This document shows, piece after piece, positions 53,433-63,217 of a DNA stretch of 64,000 nucleotides. The notes beneath the pieces are model-generated. The model searched no databases, was not told the DNA's origin, and worked only from the letters and a program-made list of their open reading frames with translations. A program made the position numbers and the translations under genes. The stretch's first letter is position 1. Every line of letters begins with the position of its first letter. The stretch covers positions 62,001 through 126,000 of the forward strand of contig NZ_MWQI01000008.1 of NCBI RefSeq assembly GCF_002210345.1, read 5' to 3'. This DNA comes from Fibrobacter sp. UWB4 (lineage in GTDB: Bacteria; Fibrobacterota; Fibrobacteria; Fibrobacterales; Fibrobacteraceae).

Positions 53433-54695
53433 TCATTCAAAGCATTCCTTGATGGTCTGGATGATGGAGTCTTGCTGTTCGGGGGTCATCTTGTTGTCGC
53501 TCGGGAGGCAGAGTCCACGGGCAAAGATGTCGGCGCCGTTGTCCTGGCACTCGCCTGCGATGTAGGCGTTGGTGCGGGCGCGTCCGTTTCCGTTCGCGGT
53601 GATGAACGCGTGGCTCATGTACATGGGCTGCATGTGCATCGGTTTCCAGATGGGGCGGCCTTCGGCGTTCATGGCGGCAATGCGCTCGAGAATCTCCGTC
53701 GGGCAGCTCTTGCCTTTTTCGTGGATGTACAAGGCTTCGGTTTCGCCGCGCACCTGCTTGCACATGGCGTTCTTGTCGATGATCAGGCAACTGAGCCAGA
53801 AGTTCGGTTCACTGTGTTCGGCGTCGTAGGGGTTCATCTGCACCGGGAGTCCCTTCAGGCCTTCCTTGTAGCGCATGTAGATGGCCTTTTTCTGGGCGAT
53901 GTGTTCTTCGAGGTAGGGCATCTGGCCGCGCACCACGCCCGCGATCACGTTGCTCATTCGGTAGTTGTAGCCGATTTCTTCGTGCTGATACCACGGGGCG
54001 GCCTCACGGCTCTGAGTGCTCCACTTGCGCACCTTCTCGGCGTCTTCCTTGCTGTCGGTGAGGAACATGCCGCCACTAGAACCGGTGATGATCTTGTTGC
54101 CGTTAAAGCTGATGGCGCTGTAGTCGCCAAAGTTGCCGGTCTGCTTGCCCTTGTAGCTTGCGCCGAAGCTTTCAGCGGCGTCTTCGATGAGGAGGGCGTT
54201 ATGCTTTTTGCAGATGGCGCGGATTTCGTCAACGCGAGCCGGGGTTCCGTAGAGGTGCACGAGTACCACCAGGCGCACGTCCGGATAAATTTCGAAGGCT
54301 TTCTCGAGGGCGACCGGGTCCATGTTCCAGGTTTTGTATTCGGTGTCGATGAACACGGCCTCGCCATTCTCGTAGGCGATGGGGTTCACGGTGGCATCGA
54401 ACGTCATGTCGCTGCAGAACACCTTGTGATTCTGGAGCGCTCCGGTGCCGGCCTTGGGCATGCCGTAGAGCGCTTCGCCAGCGAGCTTAGTGCAGAGGTG
54501 GAGCGCGGCCGTGCCTGCGGAGAGAGCGACGGCGTACTTGCAGCCGACCTTCTCGGCGGCGAGGCGTTCGACCTCGTTGATGTTCGCGCCGACGGTGCTC
54601 ATCCAGTTGGTTTCGTAAGCCTCGGTGACGTACCTAATTTCGTCGCCGTGCATCGTGGGGCTAGAGAGCCAGACCTTCTTCTCGAAACGCGTCAT
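53433..54695 (-). CDS. DegT/DnrJ/EryC1/StrS-family sugar aminotransferase
   Basis: A 420-residue PLP enzyme that aminates a 4-keto nucleotide sugar, of the PglE/EpsN kind. VWLSSPTMHGDEIRYVTEAY at the start, SAGTAALHLCTKLAG for phosphate binding, IEDAAESFGASYKG with the cofactor Asp, and SFNGNKIITGSSGG with the PLP Lys. A 4,6-dehydratase for its substrate is not seen nearby other than wbjB. It is the first gene of the long operon and much richer in GC than what follows, so it belongs to the conserved head of the locus. It has a structured leader of about 88 nt. Confidence 0.92.
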   Translation of the reverse strand: MTRFEKKVWLSSPTMHGDEIRYVTEAYETNWMSTVGANINEVERLAAEKVGCKYAVALSAGTAALHLCTKLAGEALYGMPKAGTGALQNHKVFCSDMTFDATVNPIAYENGEAVFIDTEYKTWNMDPVALEKAFEIYPDVRLVVLVHLYGTPARVDEIRAICKKHNALLIEDAAESFGASYKGKQTGNFGDYSAISFNGNKIITGSSGGMFLTDSKEDAEKVRKWSTQSREAAPWYQHEEIGYNYRMSNVIAGVVRGQMPYLEEHIAQKKAIYMRYKEGLKGLPVQMNPYDAEHSEPNFWLSCLIIDKNAMCKQVRGETEALYIHEKGKSCPTEILERIAAMNAEGRPIWKPMHMQPMYMSHAFITANGNGRARTNAYIAGECQDNGADIFARGLCLPSDNKMTPEQQDSIIQTIKECFE

Positions 54696-54736
54696 GGATT
54701 ACCGCAACCTCGGGATATTCCGGCCAACATTTGTGT

Positions 54737-54770
54737 ATAGCGACCACCGCTATCCCTTGTCCGGCCGGAC
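54737..54770 (-). promoter_or_regulatory. Structured 5' leader of the polysaccharide operon
   Basis: On the minus strand the leader holds the perfect palindrome GTCCGGCCGGAC (54759-54770) and then a hairpin ATAGCG-GTGGT-CGCTAT (54737-54753), with AGCGGTGGTC that loosely resembles ops-type antitermination sites (GGCGGTAGC). No NusG-like gene lies in the window. Confidence 0.4.
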
Positions 54771-54789
54771 GTGGAACTATTTGCAGCAA

Positions 54790-54817
54790 ATTATAGTAAT
54801 ATTATTGTAATTTTGAA
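54790..54817 (-). promoter_or_regulatory. Predicted promoter of the polysaccharide operon
   Basis: Minus strand TTCAAA (54812-54817), a 16-bp spacer, TATAAT (54790-54795), then TTTG after one base. The predicted start is about 54783, 88 nt before the aminotransferase ATG. Confidence 0.45.
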
Positions 54818-54872
54818 GGTTTACTACCAATTTAATGACAGAAATCTTACTTTTTTGAGTTGCGGGAGGAGA

Positions 54873-55937
54873 TTACTCCCCCAATATCCATTCGCCAAAG
54901 AACGGATCTTCGAGTCCATAGCCAGTTGTCTTGATGACATATCCCTGCTTCAGCAGGCGCTTGATGGAGCTGAACAAGGTACTGGACGCCACCGACCGGT
55001 CTGCCATAGGGTTACTCCTATTGGCAAGTGCGATCATCACCTTGCGGTCGGTGCGATTCATATTCGCCCACAGGCGCTCATAGTCCAGAGAATGTTCCTC
55101 CACCTGCTTCTTTATGGCATACGCCACTGGATTTTCCTTTATCTTGCCATACTCGATAGCGTTATAGACCGCAGCCGAGAGCTGCTGCGTGTAGTAAGGG
55201 TGCACATCCGTAAACTTCAGAATTTCTTCGGTAATGGAGGCCTTCTGTGGAGCGGGCATATCAGGCAAGCGGCTTTCAATGTAGGCATAGAAGTCCCCAT
55301 ACGGGATTTTTTTCAGGTTCATACGTTCACCAAAATGGAAAAACGGGGACTTTTTCTTTTCGAAGATTTCTTCCATCATAGATTCCTGGCTACCCATAAA
55401 AATGTAGTTCAGCCCCTTTTGCCGTTGCATAATGGCACGCAGCTGTCTTGCCAAGGTCTTGTCGATGGAGTTCACTTCCTGGAATTCATCGAACACAACA
55501 ATAAGCCGGTTCTTCACAGAAGACACCTTCTCCAACAGATCCAAAGAATCCTCCAGCATGGCGGAAGACTTGCCCACCGAAGGGACAAAACTCACATCCA
55601 TACCTTCAGTCATCGGGTTATAAGAGAGCGTAGGCACAACACGGAAAAACTTCATAAGATGCTTGATTTTTTCGAACTTATGTATCCGGAACACCTGACG
55701 CAAGATCTGAGAGGCCAAGTCCTCCACATTTAGCACTTTCATGAAATCGATGGTTATGGACGGGCGACCAATCTGCTGTAGAGCCTTAGCCACCAAGCTG
55801 CTCTTACCAAACCTACGGGGAGATATCAAAACTAGGTGGTTTTCGCTATCCAGCATCTGCTTGATTTGTTCCAGCTCATTCACGCGATCCGTGAAATATT
55901 CGTCTTCGACGATGGTACCAAACTTAAACGGGTTCAT
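54873..55937 (-). CDS. AAA/archaeal-ATPase-like protein
   Basis: A 354-residue P-loop ATPase from the ATG at 55937, where AAGGAG lies 8 nt upstream; a longer frame to 56000 would begin inside the operator. N-terminal FKFGTIVEDEYFTDRVNELE and the P-loop SPRRFGKSSL, Walker B LIVVFDEFQEV, sensor-like MGSQESMM, and a C-terminal winged-helix-like part (LFSSIKRLLKQGYVIKTTG). Members of this family are common in Bacteroidetes and Fibrobacter; their job is unclear. It is preceded by a strong promoter with two adjacent palindromes, which suggests autoregulation. Confidence 0.82.
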   Translation of the reverse strand: MNPFKFGTIVEDEYFTDRVNELEQIKQMLDSENHLVLISPRRFGKSSLVAKALQQIGRPSITIDFMKVLNVEDLASQILRQVFRIHKFEKIKHLMKFFRVVPTLSYNPMTEGMDVSFVPSVGKSSAMLEDSLDLLEKVSSVKNRLIVVFDEFQEVNSIDKTLARQLRAIMQRQKGLNYIFMGSQESMMEEIFEKKKSPFFHFGERMNLKKIPYGDFYAYIESRLPDMPAPQKASITEEILKFTDVHPYYTQQLSAAVYNAIEYGKIKENPVAYAIKKQVEEHSLDYERLWANMNRTDRKVMIALANRSNPMADRSVASSTLFSSIKRLLKQGYVIKTTGYGLEDPFFGEWILGE

Positions 55938-55967
55938 AAGCTGCTCCTTAAAATTCAATTCCACTCT

Positions 55968-56000
55968 ATGCGAAAATTTTCGATGCGAAAAATTTCGCAT
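55968..56000. promoter_or_regulatory. Tandem palindromic operator before the ATPase gene
   Basis: ATGCGAAAAATTTCGCAT (55983-56000, perfect arms ATGCGAAA/TTTCGCAT) adjoins CGAAAATTTTCG (55971-55982, perfect 12-mer), and a further ATG precedes the second, so two ATGCGAAAA-type half-sites repeat. It covers about +2 to +35 of the predicted transcript, a typical repressor position. Confidence 0.6.
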
Positions 56001-56008
56001 TACAAGTT

Positions 56009-56037
56009 AATATAGTTTAAACAACTATTTTATGCAA
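56009..56037 (-). promoter_or_regulatory. Predicted promoter of the ATPase gene
   Basis: Minus strand TTGCAT (56032-56037), a 17-bp spacer, TATATT (56009-56014). The expected start is about 56002, directly at the palindromes. Confidence 0.55.
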
Positions 56038-56292
56038 CATACACACACCCAAAAGTGTAAAGAATGGGCTGCAGCAAAGAACGCAGTTTCATTTTTAAAC
56101 ATTCGAGTTTCATTTCAATACACTACACCCAAAAATCACCCTTGATTTGCGTTCTTGCGCGGGGAAACCGGTTTTGGCACGGAAATTGCTTTAAAAGGGT
56201 CGAACAAGAAAATGGTCCAATTTGGAACAGCTCCAACAATCAATTGGGCCAAGCAATTTAACTGGGCAAAAGCCCAAAAGAGGATAAAAATA

Positions 56293-56574
56293 ATGATCAA
56301 GCCTTTAGCAGATCGAATCGTTGTCAAGCCGGCTGAAGCCGAACAGAAGACCTCCTCCGGTCTCTTCATTCCGGATAATGCAAAAGAAAAGCCGATGCAG
56401 GGTAAGGTCGTGGCCGTAGGTCCGGGTCGCAAGAACGACAAGGGCGAAGTCGTCGCTATGGAAGTCAAGGTTGGCGACGTGGTGCTTTACGGCAAATATA
56501 GCGGTACTGAAGTTACCGTCGACGGAGAAAACTTCCTCATCGTCAAGGAATCCGACGTTATCGCTACTTTGTAG
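56293..56574 (+). CDS. groES: Co-chaperonin GroES
   Basis: Forms the heptameric lid of GroEL. 93 residues from the ATG at 56293, supported by AGAGGA 7 nt upstream; the frame is open further upstream, but the preceding codons have no GroES similarity. [20 protein letters not shown], the mobile loop [15 protein letters not shown] and YGKYSGTEV are diagnostic. I see no CIRCE element (TTAGCACTC-N9-GAGTGCTAA) upstream. Confidence 0.97.
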   Translation: MIKPLADRIVVKPAEAEQKTSSGLFIPDNAKEKPMQGKVVAVGPGRKNDKGEVVAMEVKVGDVVLYGKYSGTEVTVDGENFLIVKESDVIATL

Positions 56575-58355
<1,781 letters not shown>

Positions 58356-58429
58356 TCAACCGCAGAATGCGCGCAAATGTCAAACGACAAGTGCGCGCGA
58401 CCTAGAATTTCATATTCTAACTCCACTGA

Positions 58430-58463
58430 AATCCCGACTCTCACGAGTTCGGGATTTTTTTTT
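58430..58463 (+). terminator. Terminator of groES-groEL
   Basis: ATCCCGACTC-TCAC-GAGTTCGGGAT with a long T run after it. Confidence 0.85.
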
Positions 58464-58479
58464 CGATTAATTCATTCGC

Positions 58480-59271
58480 TTAGTTCAAATAAAAACTTAA
58501 TCCGCCTGTAAAGCCATAACTAGCAATACTACCTTCAACAAGCGACATTACGAAACCAGCACTCACTTCAACCCAATAGAACCTATACCCCATCGTAAAA
58601 TAGTTCGAATGAATTCCAGAAAGGTCCGGACTCCCCCCTTCAATTTCGGGACTTGGCGCATAGATGCTCAGGCTATAGTTTAAAAAGAAATCGCCAAATA
58701 TCAAACCGGCAAATCCACCACCAAATAAAGACGTGCTAAGGCCGTGACTTTCATTTGAAAAAGAATCACATTTATCATCGCTAAATAAAACAACTTCGCA
58801 ATGCTCCCCCACATAATCGGCATCGAAGTTTTGGAGGTAAACCCCAATGAAAAATCCAAATTCAACGTGTGAAAAGTTGCCACCAAATGAGAAGTGGTGG
58901 TATATGCCGTTGTTGTACCCTAAGCCTGTCCCCCAAAAGGCACTATTAGCCTTGTAAAAGAAGTCAGCCTTGCCCGTAAATTCGACACCGCCCATTTTAT
59001 AAAGCCAATCCGGTTCCACACTCTCTTTTGACTTATTTTTTGAATTTGACGTTTCTGGAGTAATCTTTACATCTCTTCGCGTATTACTATTAATTTTACC
59101 CGTAACACGCCAAGAAGCGGAATGTGGTTGTTGATAAGTATTTGCCCCATGGACTTCGGGCGCTTCAGAAGCCGTCATATGCAGCTTTTGAAAATGCGTA
59201 TTGATACACCCCGTAGAGACTAGAGCAAACAAAGAGCAAAATACCGGAAAAAGAGCACGCTTTAAATTCAT
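58480..59271 (-). CDS. Hypothetical lipoprotein with beta-barrel-like C-terminal half
   Basis: I do not recognise this family. 263 residues from the ATG at 59271, chosen because the signal peptide MNLKRALFPVFCSLFALVST with lipobox Cys22 (VSTGC) then starts correctly. Residues 25-90 are polar and probably disordered. Residues 95-263 alternate aromatic and glycine residues (GTGLGYNNGIYHHFSFGGNF, GYRFYWVEVSAGFVMS) and end GFTGGLSFYLN with a terminal aromatic-rich strand, as in outer membrane proteins. Convergent with groEL. Confidence 0.65.
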   Translation of the reverse strand: MNLKRALFPVFCSLFALVSTGCINTHFQKLHMTASEAPEVHGANTYQQPHSASWRVTGKINSNTRRDVKITPETSNSKNKSKESVEPDWLYKMGGVEFTGKADFFYKANSAFWGTGLGYNNGIYHHFSFGGNFSHVEFGFFIGVYLQNFDADYVGEHCEVVLFSDDKCDSFSNESHGLSTSLFGGGFAGLIFGDFFLNYSLSIYAPSPEIEGGSPDLSGIHSNYFTMGYRFYWVEVSAGFVMSLVEGSIASYGFTGGLSFYLN

Positions 59272-59316
59272 ACTTACAAAATAAGTAAAAAGCGAAGCAA
59301 AGAAAAACAATTATAC

Positions 59317-59345
59317 GCAAAAAAGGAGCCCGCGCAGGCTCCTTT
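59317..59345 (-). terminator. Terminator of the class A PBP gene
   Basis: Minus strand AGGAGCC-TGCGC-GGCTCCT followed by TTTTTT. Confidence 0.8.
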
Positions 59346-59354
59346 AAATTTCAT

Positions 59355-59396
59355 CTAATAGCCAATGACTAACGACCAATAGCCAATCGCTAGAAC
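59355..59396. repeat. Heptanucleotide array overlapping the PBP stop codon
   Basis: CTAATAG-CCAATGA-CTAACGA-CCAATAG-CCAATCG-CTAGAAC, six units of 7 bp. The PBP stop (59390-59392) lies in the last unit. Confidence 0.7.
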
Positions 59397-61780
59397 ATCT
59401 TTCTCGTGTTGCGCTTGGGAGCAGGGGCCGCGTCATTGCCCTTCCCTTTCTTCTTGGGCTGCGGGGCTTCGTAGCGGTTGTTTTCGACAACGCTTTTGTT
59501 GCTAAACAGCGTTGCGTTATCAGCAGACTTTGTCTGCGACGAGAAGTGGTTGCCATCGCAACGTTCCGTCGGGCCGTAGCCCGCCGTGTAGAGGCAGTAA
59601 GTCTTTTCAGAGCAGAACTCACCTGCGATAAGACCCGTGTGGTTGCAGATGCCACGGCTAATCACTCCAGGCGGAACCGGGAACGGGAGCTTCGGCAAAT
59701 CCTTGTGCAACTTAGTCATCGTGGCCATCCAAATCGGGAGAGCGTCTTCGGTACCCGTATGACCGGCACCCATGGTCCCCGGCGTATCGGAACCGACCCA
59801 CACGCCCATCGTGTACTGCTTCGTAAAGCCGATGTACCACGTATCCGTGTAATCGTTCGTCGTTCCCGTCTTACCACCGCTCGGGTGGCGGAAACCGGAG
59901 TTCCAGACGCGGGCAGCCGTACCACGAACGTTCACGTCCTTGAGCATATCGACCATCAGGTATGCCGAAGCCGGGCGCAAGACTTCATGTTCGACCTTAG
60001 AATTCTTTTCGACAATTTCGCCATTGCGGTCCACGATGGATTCAATCATGTACGGTTCGATGCGGTTACCACCGTTCGGGAACACGGTGTAAGCAGACGT
60101 CATTTCCATAAGCGTTGCACCCACGGAACCAAGCGCCAAGCTCGGGACCGCCTGCAACGGAGCACGCTTGATGCCGAACTTGCGAGCGTAGTTCACCACG
60201 TTGCTGAGACCGTACTTCATACCGGTCAAAATGGCAGGAAGGTTCTTGGACTTGTACAGAGCGCGACGAAGCGTCATCATGCCTTCGAAGTCATGTTCGA
60301 AGTTACCCGGGCGCCAGACCTTGTTCGGGTTCTTGTCATCCGGATCCGGAATCGTCACCGGCTGGTCGTTCACGGAGTCGCAGGGGCTAGCGCCGTTGTC
60401 CATTGCGGTCGAATAGACAATCGGCTTGAACGAAGAACCCGGCTGGCGTAAGGACTGCACGGCACGGTTCCACTTGGACTTGTTGAAGTCGCTACCGCCC
60501 ACCATGGCACGGATTGCACCAGTCTCATTCTCAATTATAATTGCGGCTACTTCTGCGTGATGATAACGGATACTGTCCGGGAAACGGGCATACTGGCCAC
60601 GCTTGTTGCGGACAGTATCAGCCGCGAGATATTCCTTCTTGAAGAGCGTATAGACGCTATCGAAGTGCGCAACGACGCTGTCTTCAGGCATGTCATACTT
60701 CTTGGTGAGCTGGAGTCTGCGAGTAGCGCGGTACTTGATGCGGCGACGGACACGTTCAACCTGTGCATAGGCGACACTGTCAAGGAACGCCTGGATTTCC
60801 GGATCAATCGTACTATAGACGGACACGCCATCGGCATAGAGCGAATTTTCACCGTACTTCTTTTCCATGTACTTGCGTATTTCTTCGAAGAAATAAAGGC
60901 CCGTTCCGGTCACGTCTTCTTTCTTGGCGAGCACAATCGGCTCTTCAATATACTTGCGGTATTCCTCGTTCGTGATGTAGCCGGCATCGCGCATGGCATA
61001 GAGCACAGTGTTACGGCGGCGCTTGGAAGCCTTCGGATGACGGTCGGGGCGGTACGTTTCGGGGCGCTGCAACATGCCCGCGAGCACAGCGTATTCCGGG
61101 ATAGAAAGGCTATCGAGCGGCTTGCCGAAGTAGAACTTGCCTGCCGCCTGGAAACCGTAGTTACCGCCAGCGAGGTAAACTTCGTTCATGTAGAATTCGA
61201 GAATTTCTTCCTTCGTGTAGGTCTGTTCGATGCGGATAGCCGTCATCATTTCCTTGATCTTACGGGAAAGCGAGCGTTCCGGCGTGAGGAAGAGGAGCTT
61301 GGTGAGCTGCTGCGTCAAGGTCGATGCACCGCGGAGCTTGTTGCCCGAGACGGCACTTTCGATAAGCGCAGACGGAATCGCCCAAACGTTCATGCCCCAG
61401 TGCTTGTAGAACGCACGGTCTTCGGTCGCCATCACGGCATGGATCGCATTCACCGGAATCGAGTCGATGGAAGTCCATTCGCGACGTTCCACGAAGTATT
61501 CGTGCGCAATTTGGCCATCCTTGTCGTAAATGTTCGTCACGAGTCGCGGATTAATCTGCTCGAGCTGCGAAAGCGACGGCAGTTCCGGCGAATAATGAAT
61601 GTAGACGGCCAGCGCAGCGATAAACGCCACGAAAATCGGGCACATGAAAATAAAGAACCAACGGAAAATCTTGTTGGCAAAGGCAATCTTCACCACGCTC
61701 CAAATTTTCTGCCAAACGAGGGAACCATACTTGACGATGGCCGCACCTAAAATCTTCATGAATGATTTGAACTTATCCAT
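59390..61780 (-). CDS. Class A penicillin-binding protein (PBP1a type)
   Basis: Bifunctional peptidoglycan glycosyltransferase and transpeptidase, 796 residues, anchored by one helix (about 41-61). The GT51 domain holds ATEDRAFYKHWG with Glu120 and RGASTLTQQL (150-159). The transpeptidase domain holds S449-S-F-K in RQPGSSFKPIVY, SKN at 511-513 and KTGT at 637-640. The C-terminus (about 730-796) is low complexity, rich in Lys, Pro and Asn. A -7 like element TATTTTTG lies at 61809-61816 on the minus strand. Confidence 0.95.
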   Translation of the reverse strand: MDKFKSFMKILGAAIVKYGSLVWQKIWSVVKIAFANKIFRWFFIFMCPIFVAFIAALAVYIHYSPELPSLSQLEQINPRLVTNIYDKDGQIAHEYFVERREWTSIDSIPVNAIHAVMATEDRAFYKHWGMNVWAIPSALIESAVSGNKLRGASTLTQQLTKLLFLTPERSLSRKIKEMMTAIRIEQTYTKEEILEFYMNEVYLAGGNYGFQAAGKFYFGKPLDSLSIPEYAVLAGMLQRPETYRPDRHPKASKRRRNTVLYAMRDAGYITNEEYRKYIEEPIVLAKKEDVTGTGLYFFEEIRKYMEKKYGENSLYADGVSVYSTIDPEIQAFLDSVAYAQVERVRRRIKYRATRRLQLTKKYDMPEDSVVAHFDSVYTLFKKEYLAADTVRNKRGQYARFPDSIRYHHAEVAAIIIENETGAIRAMVGGSDFNKSKWNRAVQSLRQPGSSFKPIVYSTAMDNGASPCDSVNDQPVTIPDPDDKNPNKVWRPGNFEHDFEGMMTLRRALYKSKNLPAILTGMKYGLSNVVNYARKFGIKRAPLQAVPSLALGSVGATLMEMTSAYTVFPNGGNRIEPYMIESIVDRNGEIVEKNSKVEHEVLRPASAYLMVDMLKDVNVRGTAARVWNSGFRHPSGGKTGTTNDYTDTWYIGFTKQYTMGVWVGSDTPGTMGAGHTGTEDALPIWMATMTKLHKDLPKLPFPVPPGVISRGICNHTGLIAGEFCSEKTYCLYTAGYGPTERCDGNHFSSQTKSADNATLFSNKSVVENNRYEAPQPKKKGKGNDAAPAPKRNTRKMF

Positions 61781-61808
61781 TTTAAGTCACACTAAAAAAG
61801 TTTGGGGA

Positions 61809-61816
61809 CAAAAATA
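61809..61816 (-). promoter_or_regulatory. Possible -7 element of the PBP gene
   Basis: TATTTTTG on the minus strand, 29 bp before the start codon, fits TAnnTTTG. No TTTG stands 19 bp upstream. Tentative. Confidence 0.3.
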
Positions 61817-61893
61817 GCTAATCCGGGCGACCTATTAGTTATACGGGAGCGCAATTAGGGGTTAAATAGGGGTTAATTCGGACATACATACAA

Positions 61894-61977
61894 TCAAAAC
61901 GGGAATGCAAGTAGTCAAAACAAGAACAAAAATGGTCAAAACAGGAATAAAAGCCGCAAAAACAGGAGTGCGCGGGA
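61894..61977. repeat. Four degenerate 21-bp tandem repeats
   Basis: Units begin TCAAAACGGGAATGCAAGTA, TCAAAACAAGAACAAAAATG, TCAAAACAGGAATAAAAGCC and CAAAAACAGGAGTGCGCGGG at 61894, 61915, 61936 and 61957. The period is exactly 21 bp, two helical turns. They lie in the 310-bp gap between the divergent PBP and tRNA-Arg genes, which otherwise holds only the two promoters. Confidence 0.7.
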
Positions 61978-62026
61978 AGTACGCGAAAAATTTTTCAAAA
62001 AAAATCATTTTTTTTGCACTTTACCC

Positions 62027-62056
62027 TTGACATTATTTTCGATTATTCTATATTTG
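62027..62056 (+). promoter_or_regulatory. Promoter of tRNA-Arg
   Basis: TTGACA (62027-62032), a 16-bp spacer and TATATTTG (62049-62056). Counted from TTG to TA the spacing is 19, so it fits both the sigma-70 and the Bacteroidetes pattern. The expected start is about 62061. Confidence 0.7.
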
Positions 62057-62090
62057 GACCCGTCAACGAGAGAAGACAACAAAACAAAAC

Positions 62091-62164
<74 letters not shown>

Positions 62165-62167
62165 GAA

Positions 62168-62206
62168 GAAAAGGTTAGTCGCAAGACTAGCCTTTTCTGT
62201 TTTTGT
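62168..62206 (+). terminator. Terminator of tRNA-Arg
   Basis: GAAAAGGTTAGTC-GCAA-GACTAGCCTTTTC followed by TGTTTTTG. Confidence 0.85.
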
Positions 62207-62232
62207 TTACTAAGAAAATGCGCGACGCACTC

Positions 62233-62289
62233 GTGATTCCGGCCTCCGAGCCGGAATCACAACAAAAAGCCCCGGAACAAAGTCCGGGG
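62233..62289 (-). terminator. Terminator of rnhB, with a second perfect hairpin beyond it
   Basis: Minus strand CCCCGGA-CTTTGT-TCCGGGG then CTTTTTG (62264-62289) terminates rnhB. Just beyond lies GTGATTCCGGC-N6-GCCGGAATCAC (62233-62260), a perfect 11-bp hairpin that resembles an interspersed palindrome. Confidence 0.75.
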
Positions 62290-62311
62290 TGACTGCATTA
62301 AGATAAAAGCC

Positions 62312-63151
62312 TCACAAGCTTTTTGGGTGGAAGCTTTTGCGGTGGGCAGGCGTGAAGCCTTGGCGGCGGATGGCGTCGAGGTGAGCCTTGGTGCCGTAAC
62401 CGGCGTGCTTGTCAAAACCGTAACCCGGATAAAGTTCTTCTAATTTATCCATATAACGGTCACGGAAGACTTTCGCAAGAATCGAGGCGGCCGAGATGCT
62501 TGCGATGCGACCATCGCCTTTGACGATGGGCATCTGTTTTTCGGCAGGAACGCCGCGAATCTTGAGATTACCATCGACAGCAATGAGGATGTTAGGGAAA
62601 CCGTTACTGGATCCTTCATTTCGCTGCGCTTCATTCAGGATGACATTTGCGGCGTCTTTCAAAGAACCTTTGACTTCGATGGGGATTTCAGGAGCAGTTT
62701 CGTTGAGACCTGGGAATCCGAGCGCTTGCAATGCACGACGCATCGCCAAGAAGTCCGCTTCAAGAATGTTGATTTCGTCAATTTCTTCGACGCTAGCACT
62801 TGCAATCGCATAGCATGCACAAGCGTCCTTGACCGCATCAAACATCGCTTCGCGCTTGGGGCGAGAAAGCTTTTTGGAATCGTTCAGCGTCAAGAGCGCA
62901 TCGGGCGACTTGAGCACGGCAGCACAAGCGACAACAGGACCCGCGAGCGGTCCACGCCCAACTTCGTCAATGCCCACGACAATCGCGGAATTTTCCGACG
63001 CGTTTCCAGAAAGCGCTCCATTCGCACCCGCAGAAAACAAGTCCAAGTCACCGCCAAAGGCGAGAGGATTAGCCGCGAACCTGCGCAGCGCCACCTCCCC
63101 TTCTACCGGGGATTCAATGTTTTCCAAAAATGCGGGCAGTTTAAATTTCAT
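62312..63151 (-). CDS. rnhB: Ribonuclease HII with an in-frame repeat insertion
   Basis: Cleaves RNA in RNA-DNA hybrids and at embedded ribonucleotides. 279 residues from the ATG at 63151 (MKFKLPAFLENIESP), longer than the usual 200-ish. The core is complete: GIDEVGRGPLAGPVVACA with the Asp-Glu pair, LNDSKKLSRPKRE, AVDGN with the third Asp, SAASILAKVFRDRYM and YGFDKHAGYGTKAHLDAI. The N-terminus has a 55-residue extension. An insertion of about 35 residues (GSLKDAANVILNEAQRNEGS region) lies before ILIAVDGN and contains the translated interspersed repeat 62606-62644. Confidence 0.93.
   Translation of the reverse strand: MKFKLPAFLENIESPVEGEVALRRFAANPLAFGGDLDLFSAGANGALSGNASENSAIVVGIDEVGRGPLAGPVVACAAVLKSPDALLTLNDSKKLSRPKREAMFDAVKDACACYAIASASVEEIDEINILEADFLAMRRALQALGFPGLNETAPEIPIEVKGSLKDAANVILNEAQRNEGSSNGFPNILIAVDGNLKIRGVPAEKQMPIVKGDGRIASISAASILAKVFRDRYMDKLEELYPGYGFDKHAGYGTKAHLDAIRRQGFTPAHRKSFHPKSL
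62606..62644. repeat. Interspersed repeat inside the rnhB coding sequence
   Basis: ACTGGATCCTTCATTTCGCT continues into GCGCTTCATTCAGGATGAC. It aligns closely with the intergenic copy at 20173. Read in the rnhB frame it gives NVILNEAQRNEGSS. Its 39 bp are a multiple of three and contain no stop in this frame. Confidence 0.85.
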
Positions 63152-63217
63152 AAGCCAAAAATTAGATAATGTAGGAGCAACACAAAACGCTTCATCGTCA
63201 TTTTCTGCGATTAGCAT

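Noticed and set aside
53179-53436. 85-codon frame starting with NTIRHCEQSEAIHASLRR
   Set aside because: The peptide is the translation of interspersed repeats (GCAATGACG type); it has no ribosome binding site and crosses the known repeat cluster.
56155-56292. 46-codon N-terminal extension of GroES
   Set aside because: It lacks GroES similarity, and AGAGGA stands correctly before the ATG at 56293.
56100-56292. CIRCE operator before groES
   Set aside because: No TTAGCACTC-N9-GAGTGCTAA or close form was found; no clear sigma-32 promoter either.
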